A DNA stretch of 37,249 bases from an uncultured Erysipelotrichaceae bacterium. Lineage in GTDB: Bacteria > Bacillota_I > Bacilli_A > RF39 > UBA660. How positions within the stretch are numbered: the first letter of the stretch is position 1; the number at the start of each line of letters is the position of its first letter. The position numbers were made by a program, and so were the translations under genes. The stretch is taken from positions 1 to 37,249 of the forward strand of contig CADANC010000011.1 in NCBI GenBank assembly GCA_902789225.1, written 5' to 3'. The notes under the pieces are model-generated. The model made no database searches and was not told the origin of the DNA. It was given only the letters and a program-made list of their open reading frames with translations. Below are positions 1 through 7,306 of this stretch, piece by piece.

Positions 1-1140
1 TTCATGTGATGATCCAGCAGTTGTTGTCCATTCATCTATTACTGTAGATCCTGATAATATTTGTAATTTTGCTCCTTCTAGTTTATTTCCTTGTGAATCC
101 ACTTTATTAATTGTTACTTTTGTCGCTCCATCTGTCATTACAATTTGTTGTGTTCCTATATCTGTATTCATTGTAAATCTGATATCTGAAGCAATTGTAT
201 AACCATCTGGTGCACTTGCTTCATGTAATATATATGCATGACCAGCAGTTAATCCTTCTACCACTTTAGCACTACTTGTTGTTGTCCATTCTTGTACTAC
301 TGAATTATTATTTGCATCTAATATTTGTAATACAACTCCTGATATATTTTGATTATTATTACCTACTTTTCTAACTTCTAATTTTGTTTTAGTATCAGAC
401 ATAGTAACTCTCATATTACTTCCATCTATTGGAACTGTGAATGTTTTTGATACTGCTTTTGCATATCCATTTGGTGGAGTAACTTCTTCTAGAGTATATC
501 TTTTTCCTGCTGTTAATATTCCAGTAACATTATGTGCACTTGTAGTACTTGTCCACTCATGTACTACTGTATTTCCATCTTTTATTCTTAAAACAGCTCC
601 TGCCAATCCATTTCCATTAGCATCTGTTTTTAAAATTGTAACTGTTAGCACTTCTCCGTTATTGTTGACTGTGAAGTTTTTATCTGATGATACTATATAT
701 CCATTAGGTGCACTTACTTCATGCAATTTATATGTTTTTCCTGGAACTAGTTTTCCTGTTATATTATGAGGTTCTGTTGTTGATGTCCACTCTTCTACTG
801 TTGTTATTCCATCTTTAACTTGTAAAACTGCTCCTGCTAATCCATTTCCATCTTCATCTTGTTTAATAATACTTACCTTAGTCTTTGGATCTGTCATTGT
901 TATTGTTTGATTTTCTTGAGTATTATCTACTGTAAATGTAACATCATTAGATTTAATATATCCAGCTGGAGCACTTACTTCATGTAGAGTATATTCTTTT
1001 CCATTGATTAAAACTTCTTTTACTGAAGTTGCTTCTGCCCCACTAGTAAATGAATAAACAACATCATTATTTTCATCTAGTATTTGTAAGCTTGCGCCAC
1101 TAACACTATTACCATTCTCATCTACTTTTTGAATTTTTAC
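1..1140 (-). repeat. At least five tandem CnaB/SpaA-type domain repeats
   Basis: The repeats start at about 1140, 876, 636, 381 and 117 (minus strand), with lengths of 88, 80, 85 and 88 residues and a partial fifth. Each has a first-strand Lys (IQK, IIK, ILK, VRK, INK). Complete repeats have a Glu in HEVSAP, EEVTPP or HEASAP. Repeats 1, 3 and 4 end with an Asp strand (TMTD, TMSD, VMTD). The second repeat lacks this last strand and runs straight into the third. The DNA copies are diverged, so this is not a recent expansion. Confidence 0.85.
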
Positions 1141-4100
1141 ATCTGCTGATTCTATTCTTACATCAACTATATTACCGTATGTTCCATCGACATTGTTTAG
1201 TATCTGTCCATATGTATCTATCGCGTTCCATTCTGCCCAGAAACCATTATATGCTTTTGGTGCACTTACATTATTAGGTGCCTTCATATTAATTATTACA
1301 TAAAGGGTTGTATCTGGTGGAATAATTGCTGATTGTCCTCGTGAATTTAATACTTCGAATGCTAGAGATTTAACTCTAGAATAATTTACTGTATCCAAGC
1401 TTGTTAGTAACTTCCATTCATCATTGATCATTACTCCGCTTTTTAGTGGACCGGCTTGTTCATTAGTTGAATAGTATGTTCTTACTGTGTATCCTTTTGA
1501 TTCTAAATAAGATGTATCAACTCCATCAAATGTGCCTTGCCACTTGCTATCATTTGTCACAGGCACAAAAGTATGATTTTCAGTATCATAATAATATGAT
1601 TCTATATTATCATATAAAACAACGTTTGTTACAGATGATTCGGTTGAATTATAAAATCTATTCTTATATTCATAATGACCGCTTTTTTCAGTTGTTGCTG
1701 AGTTTGCCCACTCATTATTATAGATTTTATTATTACTATCATCTAATTTGTATGATCTAACATATTTAGTTAGAGCTCCTTGTGATGCGTAAGCTTCTAA
1801 TAAAGTTACAGTAGAATAGTCATGCATCAATAAATCTGTGGTACTGCCATTTTCATTTATATCAACAGCATCACTATCATAATATCCTGAATCTTTATTA
1901 TAATAAGAACTATAATTATATGCTGGATCCCACACATCATTTGTTGGCTCAATTCCACCAGGTTCTAAATTAATATATGCATAATTTTTATAACTTAAGC
2001 CATACTCTGGAATTGATTCATATGGAACATATACATTAAAAAGTGCTATATATATTGGATTTACTGCTTCATCAATTTTTTTAAGCTCAACATCAGTAAA
2101 ATCAGAATGTATATGAACCCAAGTTCTACCTGTATTATTCCAGTTGTATTTAACTTCATATGAAGTATGATCTTCAATAAAACTTTGGAATTGATTTTTA
2201 GACGAAAAGACCTCGCCATTAACTGTATAATGATAATAGATCCCGCTAGATATTTCAATATTTGGATTATCTAAATACATACCTGCCGGTAATAAATCAT
2301 ACATATCTATTATAGTTACTGGGCCTATTTCTTTGTATCCATAAATATTCTTTCTATTTGGGTCTAGTCGAAGTATTCCTGTCCATCTATCTAATTGATA
2401 TTTCTCACTTCCAAAATATTTTCCTATATCATATCCTTCCTTACTCTGCAAATAACTTACATAAGCATAATCTCTTCTTGGATAATGACCATATGTTTCA
2501 TAATCCCACTGTGCTAGACCATCATTATATCCTGTACCTTTATATGATGATTCGCTCGCACCATTTAGTAGATTCCCTTGATCGTCATATACATCTAAAT
2601 AAGCAAAATTATATAGATAACCTTCTGTACCAATTTCTTCAATATCATCTTTTGAATAATTAACTTTTGTTGTCAAACTTTCATTAGTATTAATAGACTC
2701 TGTCATATTATATATTTCAATATACCAGCCTACTATATTAGTCTCACTGAAAGAAAATGACTTTCTTTCACTTGTATCAAAAATTCCTGCATTAGAATCA
2801 TCATTATTTGAATATAATACGTAATTATTAGTTCCAGCATAACGTACATATAATTTTGCCTGATATGTTTTTATAGGAATGCTATTGCCATTTTTTAATA
2901 TAGGAAGACTTATGTAGCTAAAGTAATAGTCATCATCACTAAGCCATTCTTTTTTTGTTCCATCTGCTGATTCAATATATTCTCTATCATCGCCAATTCT
3001 AACAGTTAATGGTGTTCCAGTATAATTGGTTATAGGTCTAATGTAATAATAATAACTTTCATTTGATTCTTTTATACGTTGAAAACTCATACTATGATAT
3101 TCATATGTTTTAAAATAAGTGATGTCTCTAGAATATACATGTTTAATAAGACCATAATTTCCTGGAGGATATTCAAACTTAAAATCACTTAGTTTAACTT
3201 CAACTGAATCTTCAGCAATATACTCTATTTCATGAGTATAGTTATTAGGTTTTGATCGATCATAAGCATTAACATAATTTGCATCTCTATACTGTCCATA
3301 AAACTGAGCAGTATTGGTAATTGTCTCAGATTCATACTTAGAAGTTGGATACCCTATATAAAATGACCAACTTATACTTTCTTTGGTTGAGTATGTTACT
3401 AACGATCTAATATAATATTCATTTGTGTCTGATTTTATCTCATTCATCTCATCATCTAAAATGATACAATCAGCACTTGGTAATGTCTCTTTTATAAGTA
3501 ATTTTTCTCTAGCTGAATAAGAACTTAATACTCTTCTTAAATCACTATTTTCTGGTGTCCTAGTGGCAGTGATTCTGTAATTAACCCATATATAATCATT
3601 TGATGGTAAACCATCAAGAGAAGTAATTTTTTTTGCTGTCTTAGTAAGTTTATACTTTTCTTTAGGATAGTTCAATGTAACTTTTTTACTATCACTTACT
3701 AAACTATTATCATCTAATGTATTAACAAATTTAGCATTAAACTCTTTGTATAATGGTATTTCTTGTTGAGTATTTGAGTCATATCTAATATAGACATCTT
3801 TTGCTTCTATAGCATAGGCAATTTGAAACATTCCTTCTAGATTTTCTTTTCCATCTTCAACAGCTAATTGTCTATTATTAGTAAATACATAGTATTCATT
3901 ATTATCAATTGTTTCTGTTGTATAATTCCATTCATATCCTTGTTCTACTGGGCCTGCCGCAACACTAGTTGTTACAGAATATAATTCATAATTAGAACTA
4001 TTACCATTTCCTATTTTATATTTAGGAATATAAATTTTTATTGCACCAGGTTCATAACTGTTTTGCCCTGTATATGTATATGAGGTTTGTAATGTAATAT

Positions 4101-4374
4101 ATTTATATCCATAAAAAGAATCAAATTCATGGTTTATTGTTGAAACTGAATTGGTTTTATCAACAGCAGGATCTCCCGGATTATTAGTATACATATCAAA
4201 TTGAAGTGCCCAGCCATCTAGAGATCCTTCACCATAAACTGGTGCCATATGATCTTGTTTTGTTATCTCATGTGAAAAATATTTTCTATTAAAAAATGCA
4301 ATTGCTACTAGCAATATTGCAATGACTATAAAAATTATACTTTTTCTTATTTTTAATTTTCTTGGCTTTTTCAT
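1..4374 (-). CDS. Giant membrane-anchored surface protein with tandem CnaB/SpaA repeats (3' end outside window)
   Basis: The frame is open from an ATG at 4374 to the left edge (1458 codons, no stop), so the C-terminus is missing. GAGGGG lies just upstream of the ATG. The N-terminus is basic (KKPRKLKIRK), followed by a hydrophobic segment at about residues 13-30 that acts as a signal peptide or anchor. About 1000 Tyr/Asn/Ser-rich residues follow that I cannot assign to a family. From about residue 1079 (position 1140) there are repeats of 80-88 residues of CnaB/SpaA type, each with motifs like KxDExGN, LHEVSAPxGY and a final MTD. Such stalk repeats are typical of sortase-anchored adhesins, so a sorting signal is expected beyond the edge, but none is visible. 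Probable role: cell-surface adhesin. Family type is fairly sure; ligand unknown. Confidence 0.85.
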   Translation of the reverse strand, partial: MKKPRKLKIRKSIIFIVIAILLVAIAFFNRKYFSHEITKQDHMAPVYGEGSLDGWALQFDMYTNNPGDPAVDKTNSVSTINHEFDSFYGYKYITLQTSYTYTGQNSYEPGAIKIYIPKYKIGNGNSSNYELYSVTTSVAAGPVEQGYEWNYTTETIDNNEYYVFTNNRQLAVEDGKENLEGMFQIAYAIEAKDVYIRYDSNTQQEIPLYKEFNAKFVNTLDDNSLVSDSKKVTLNYPKEKYKLTKTAKKITSLDGLPSNDYIWVNYRITATRTPENSDLRRVLSSYSAREKLLIKETLPSADCIILDDEMNEIKSDTNEYYIRSLVTYSTKESISWSFYIGYPTSKYESETITNTAQFYGQYRDANYVNAYDRSKPNNYTHEIEYIAEDSVEVKLSDFKFEYPPGNYGLIKHVYSRDITYFKTYEYHSMSFQRIKESNESYYYYIRPITNYTGTPLTVRIGDDREYIESADGTKKEWLSDDDYYFSYISLPILKNGNSIPIKTYQAKLYVRYAGTNNYVLYSNNDDSNAGIFDTSERKSFSFSETNIVGWYIEIYNMTESINTNESLTTKVNYSKDDIEEIGTEGYLYNFAYLDVYDDQGNLLNGASESSYKGTGYNDGLAQWDYETYGHYPRRDYAYVSYLQSKEGYDIGKYFGSEKYQLDRWTGILRLDPNRKNIYGYKEIGPVTIIDMYDLLPAGMYLDNPNIEISSGIYYHYTVNGEVFSSKNQFQSFIEDHTSYEVKYNWNNTGRTWVHIHSDFTDVELKKIDEAVNPIYIALFNVYVPYESIPEYGLSYKNYAYINLEPGGIEPTNDVWDPAYNYSSYYNKDSGYYDSDAVDINENGSTTDLLMHDYSTVTLLEAYASQGALTKYVRSYKLDDSNNKIYNNEWANSATTEKSGHYEYKNRFYNSTESSVTNVVLYDNIESYYYDTENHTFVPVTNDSKWQGTFDGVDTSYLESKGYTVRTYYSTNEQAGPLKSGVMINDEWKLLTSLDTVNYSRVKSLAFEVLNSRGQSAIIPPDTTLYVIINMKAPNNVSAPKAYNGFWAEWNAIDTYGQILNNVDGTYGNIVDVRIESADVKIQKVDENGNSVSGASLQILDENNDVVYSFTSGAEATSVKEVLINGKEYTLHEVSAPAGYIKSNDVTFTVDNTQENQTITMTDPKTKVSIIKQDEDGNGLAGAVLQVKDGITTVEEWTSTTEPHNITGKLVPGKTYKLHEVSAPNGYIVSSDKNFTVNNNGEVLTVTILKTDANGNGLAGAVLRIKDGNTVVHEWTSTTSAHNVTGILTAGKRYTLEEVTPPNGYAKAVSKTFTVPIDGSNMRVTMSDTKTKLEVRKVGNNNQNISGVVLQILDANNNSVVQEWTTTSSAKVVEGLTAGHAYILHEASAPDGYTIASDIRFTMNTDIGTQQIVMTDGATKVTINKVDSQGNKLEGAKLQILSGSTVIDEWTTTAGSSHE

Positions 4375-4418
4375 AATATCCCCTCGCTTTCGGTATTATG
4401 TTGATATTTTACAGTATC

Positions 4419-4427
4419 ATTCTATCA
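4419..4427 (-). promoter_or_regulatory. Possible extended -10 promoter of the giant surface protein
   Basis: The minus strand reads TGATAGAAT, an extended -10 form (TGnTAnAAT), about 45 bases before the ATG at 4374. No good -35 element is visible. Weak call. Confidence 0.3.
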
Positions 4428-4465
4428 TATTTATATCTTTTTTGTATATACCTTTATTAAACTAA

Positions 4466-4489
4466 AAAAAGTCGATTACTCGGCTTTTT
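4466..4489 (-). terminator. Intrinsic terminator of the 131-residue gene
   Basis: A ten-base stem with one mismatch (AAAAAGCCGA / TCGACTTTTT on the minus strand) and a four-base loop is followed by further T residues. The stop codon of the 4476-4871 gene lies in the loop and stem. Confidence 0.6.
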
Positions 4490-4871
4490 CTTTTGAATTT
4501 ATTATTCTTTTTAAATCATTGTAAATATCTAGATTATTAATATTAAAACTATTATTATTTATAGTACCAGAAACTCTAAATCCAGCATCTCTTGTAAAAA
4601 TATTTTCAAATTCTTTTCCTATTACATTTTCTTCTAAATAATTAACTAATTTAGAATAAATATCATTATCAATTATTTTTCCTTCAGAAATCTCTTCTAA
4701 ACTTATTTTATCTTTAAGATTATCTGGTACATGATGATATTTGTGATAATAATATATAGTTTTATCTTTTGTAATAATGATTCCTGTAGTACCTGGCATT
4801 GGACTAAGACCTGCCCATGAACTTAATTCTAAGAATTTATCTATTCTTAAACTTTCTAATCTTTCTTGCAT
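4476..4871 (-). CDS. Uncharacterised 131-residue protein
   Basis: I do not recognise this protein. It is predicted cytoplasmic, with no signal peptide or membrane segment, and it has a conserved-looking start (SWAGLSPMPGTTGIIITKD) and a Tyr/His cluster (YYYHKYHHV). An in-frame ATG also occurs at 4889, but AGGAAG sits seven bases before the ATG at 4871. A possible -10 element at 4896-4904 would place the transcript start near 4889. I therefore chose 4871. It lies downstream of exonuclease III on the same strand but probably has its own promoter. Its coding composition matches its neighbours. It is likely a real gene because of its good ribosome site and dedicated terminator. Confidence 0.7.
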   Translation of the reverse strand: MQERLESLRIDKFLELSSWAGLSPMPGTTGIIITKDKTIYYYHKYHHVPDNLKDKISLEEISEGKIIDNDIYSKLVNYLEENVIGKEFENIFTRDAGFRVSGTINNNSFNINNLDIYNDLKRIINSKEKAE

Positions 4872-4895
4872 ATAATTTCTTCCTTTCATGCATTA

Positions 4896-4904
4896 ATAAT
4901 ATCA
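4896..4904 (-). promoter_or_regulatory. Possible extended -10 promoter
   Basis: The minus strand reads TGATATTAT upstream of the 131-residue gene. No clear -35 element is seen. It would start the transcript near 4889 and so favours the ATG at 4871. Confidence 0.3.
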
Positions 4905-4941
4905 TTTATATATAAAGATTTGGTCGCATGAAATGGGACAT

Positions 4942-5691
4942 TTATTTTATTTCTATTCCTATTGGACAATGGTCACTGCCTAGAATTTTATCGTATATCA
5001 TTGTATTTTTTATATTTTTAATATTATCTTTATTTGTTATGAAATAGTCTATTCTCCAACCAATGTTATTTTCTCTTGCTTTTCCCATATAACTCCACCA
5101 TGTATATTTAACTTCATCTTTATTAAAATATCTAAATGTATCAATAAATCCTGCATTTAATAGTTCTGTCATCTTAGCTCTTTCTTCATCAGTAAAGCCA
5201 GCATTTCCTCTATTTGCTTTAGCATTTTTAATATCTATTTCTTCATGGGCAACATTTAAATCTCCACAATATACTACATTCTTCTTTTTAGTTAAATCTA
5301 GAAGATAGTTTCTCATTACATCTTCAAATCTCATACGAGATTCCATTCTACTTAGATCTCTTTTAATATTAGGAACATAACATGTTACAAGGTAGAAATC
5401 ATCAAATTCCATAGTAATTGTTCTTCCTTCATCATCATATTCTTGATCATTAATACCATAAACTACGCTTAATGGTTCTACCCTTGTATAAATCATTGTT
5501 CCAGAATATCCTTTTCTAACAGCTGGATATAAATAATGTTCATAGTTTTCTGGGATAAATTCTAATTGTTCTTCTAATAATTTAGTTTCTTGAAGACAAA
5601 ATACATCTGCATCTACTTCATTAAAGAAATCACTAAATCCTTTTTTTAGACAAGCTCTTAAGCCTGCGACATTCCAAGATATTATTTTCAT
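4942..5691 (-). CDS. xth: Exodeoxyribonuclease III / AP endonuclease
   Basis: This enzyme cleaves DNA at abasic sites and degrades 3' ends in base-excision repair. At 249 residues it has the usual length for the exonuclease-phosphatase fold. Visible family motifs are WNVAGLR at residues 6-12 (metal-site Asn), LQETK with the metal-binding Glu at 35, YVPN, GDLNVAHEEID with the catalytic Asp and Asn, WWSYMGKAR, and the C-terminal SDHCPIGIEI with the Asp-His pair. TAGGAGGAAAC precedes the ATG. The terminator of the upstream gene lies just before it, so it starts a new transcription unit. All catalytic residues appear present. The symbol exoA is used for the Bacillus homologue. Confidence 0.96.
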   Translation of the reverse strand: MKIISWNVAGLRACLKKGFSDFFNEVDADVFCLQETKLLEEQLEFIPENYEHYLYPAVRKGYSGTMIYTRVEPLSVVYGINDQEYDDEGRTITMEFDDFYLVTCYVPNIKRDLSRMESRMRFEDVMRNYLLDLTKKKNVVYCGDLNVAHEEIDIKNAKANRGNAGFTDEERAKMTELLNAGFIDTFRYFNKDEVKYTWWSYMGKARENNIGWRIDYFITNKDNIKNIKNTMIYDKILGSDHCPIGIEIK

Positions 5692-5741
5692 GTTTCCTCC
5701 TATAAGTACATTAATAATATATCAAAAATTAAATAATAAAA

Positions 5742-5778
5742 AAAGATTATTAACGTAGTTAATTTGTTAATAATCTTT
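5742..5778 (-). terminator. Intrinsic terminator of the glucosaminidase / NPQTG-protein unit
   Basis: A perfect 13-base stem, AAAGATTATTAAC / GTTAATAATCTTT on the minus strand, with an 11-base loop, is followed by a T run toward exonuclease III. Confidence 0.85.
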
Positions 5779-5785
5779 ATAATTA

Positions 5786-7276
5786 TTATTTCAAATGTAT
5801 TTTTTTATTATTTATAAAATAATATATTGATGTAGGAATAGCTATTATTGCTAATAAGATTCCTAAAATTATAGTTATTTTTATACCTGTTTGTGGGTTA
5901 GTTATTTCTGTAACTCTAATTTTAACAATATTAGTTTCTTTTGTAGTAGTATCATCATTAGCTCCAACTATTTTAACTTTTGCTTTATTTGGTATTATTT
6001 TGTATTCTACTCCATTTTCTTTTTTAACTTCATGTGATGAATCTGGATTTAATACTCTTAAATTACTAAATTTAAAAGTAAAATTACCATATACAGTTGT
6101 TGTATCTTCTCCAATATATTTAAGTGTTACATTTTGTCCTGATACTTCTTTTTCCCATTCACTAGTTACATCTTTATTGTTAGCATCAAATACTTGATAA
6201 GTTAATCCACTAATATTTAATGCTTTATCAAATGAATCGCTTAATTCTATACTTTTTGCTTTACTATGTGAATCAGTATATGGGAATGTCTCATTGATTG
6301 TATATTCTACTTTTTCACCAACCTTATATATGTCTCCTTCAACTGACTTAATAGGTTCATTTATTGTTGGATATGGATATTGATTAGAAACAGCTACAAT
6401 AGTTGTTCCACATTCACATCCCCACCACTCTGCTTCAGCTGAAGCACCAGTTTGATAAGCAACAACTGTAGAAAACTCTAATGGTTTTTCTACATCACTA
6501 TTATAACTTGTTGCTTCAGTAGCTATATATTTGGTATTGTTTTCTGTTATTTTTAATACTGAATCATTTATAACATAGAATTTATTATCAAATCCTGAAT
6601 CAAATTTTATTGATTCTGAAAACTCTGTTGGTACTCCATCATTTTCATAAATTCTTCTGTTTTTAGTTACAGTTCTATCAGCCATATCTAAATCACTTAT
6701 GCTCCATTGTAGATATAGACTATTAGCTAAATCACTATTTAATTCTGATCCATCATCATTATATAAAGTAATTGTAAAATAATCGTGAATACCCATATCA
6801 GAATTATAGTTCTTAAAATCATTATCATATCCTCTTGCAATTAACTCTAGACCAAAGCTTCCAACTTGACCAACTGAATAATATCTATAATTACTATCTG
6901 AAATGCCATTAGTCCATTTTATTATTATTTTATTTACTTTCAATTTAGCATCTAAGTAAACTGGATTTCCATTATCATCAACATAGTAACCTATTTTATC
7001 CCAAGATACTTCAAAAGGATTATTATATGTCTTAGTACTTGTTGGTATATTATGAATAACAATATAAGAATTACCTTTATCTAAAACTTCAAAATTAGCG
7101 TTATCATTTATTTTTATTGTGTAATTATCCATATTATTAAAGTATACATATTTTTTTTCAGATAATAATGGTGGTATGTTAATATTTGAAATTTCTTCTA
7201 CTGTACTAGCAGCATAAACTTTTGGTATAAGCATAAGTGTAAGTGTTATTACTATAAATAAAATTATTTTTTTCAT
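5786..7276 (-). CDS. Sortase-type surface protein with NPQTG signal and fimbrial D2-like domain
   Basis: This is a secreted, wall-anchored protein of 496 residues. It has a signal peptide (about 1-22, ending VYA), an unassigned N-terminal half, and a domain at about 305-455 that resembles the fimbrial isopeptide-forming D2 (CnaA-like) family. Candidate bond residues are Lys310 (PIKSVEG), Asp347 (LSDSFD) and Asn430 (IPNKAKV). The C-terminus has NPQTG at 460-464, a hydrophobic span at 467-487 and a basic tail (NNKKIHLK), the standard order of a sortase signal. An in-frame GTG lies at 7285, but GGAAAG is eight bases before the ATG at 7276, so I use the ATG. A WWGCECG motif near 284-290 is unusual in a surface protein. 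It follows the glucosaminidase by 30 bases and is probably cotranscribed. Confidence 0.85.
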   Translation of the reverse strand: MKKIILFIVITLTLMLIPKVYAASTVEEISNINIPPLLSEKKYVYFNNMDNYTIKINDNANFEVLDKGNSYIVIHNIPTSTKTYNNPFEVSWDKIGYYVDDNGNPVYLDAKLKVNKIIIKWTNGISDSNYRYYSVGQVGSFGLELIARGYDNDFKNYNSDMGIHDYFTITLYNDDGSELNSDLANSLYLQWSISDLDMADRTVTKNRRIYENDGVPTEFSESIKFDSGFDNKFYVINDSVLKITENNTKYIATEATSYNSDVEKPLEFSTVVAYQTGASAEAEWWGCECGTTIVAVSNQYPYPTINEPIKSVEGDIYKVGEKVEYTINETFPYTDSHSKAKSIELSDSFDKALNISGLTYQVFDANNKDVTSEWEKEVSGQNVTLKYIGEDTTTVYGNFTFKFSNLRVLNPDSSHEVKKENGVEYKIIPNKAKVKIVGANDDTTTKETNIVKIRVTEITNPQTGIKITIILGILLAIIAIPTSIYYFINNKKIHLK

Positions 7277-7306
7277 ATTTTTCACTTTCCATTTTTTTGA
7301 TTTTAA

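Noticed and set aside
1-1140. Repeated DNA at the left end as a CRISPR array
   Set aside because: The repeats are about 240-264 bases, diverged and in frame with a coding region; there are no short identical repeats with spacers.
437-2663. Plus-strand and minus-strand short ORFs inside the first 4.4 kb
   Set aside because: They are shadows of the long uninterrupted minus-strand frame of the giant surface protein; their translations are low-complexity Tyr/His/Leu-rich and lack ribosome sites.
4906-4941. Tiny ORF (MSHFMRPNLYI) after exonuclease III
   Set aside because: Eleven codons with no ribosome site; random occurrence is likely.
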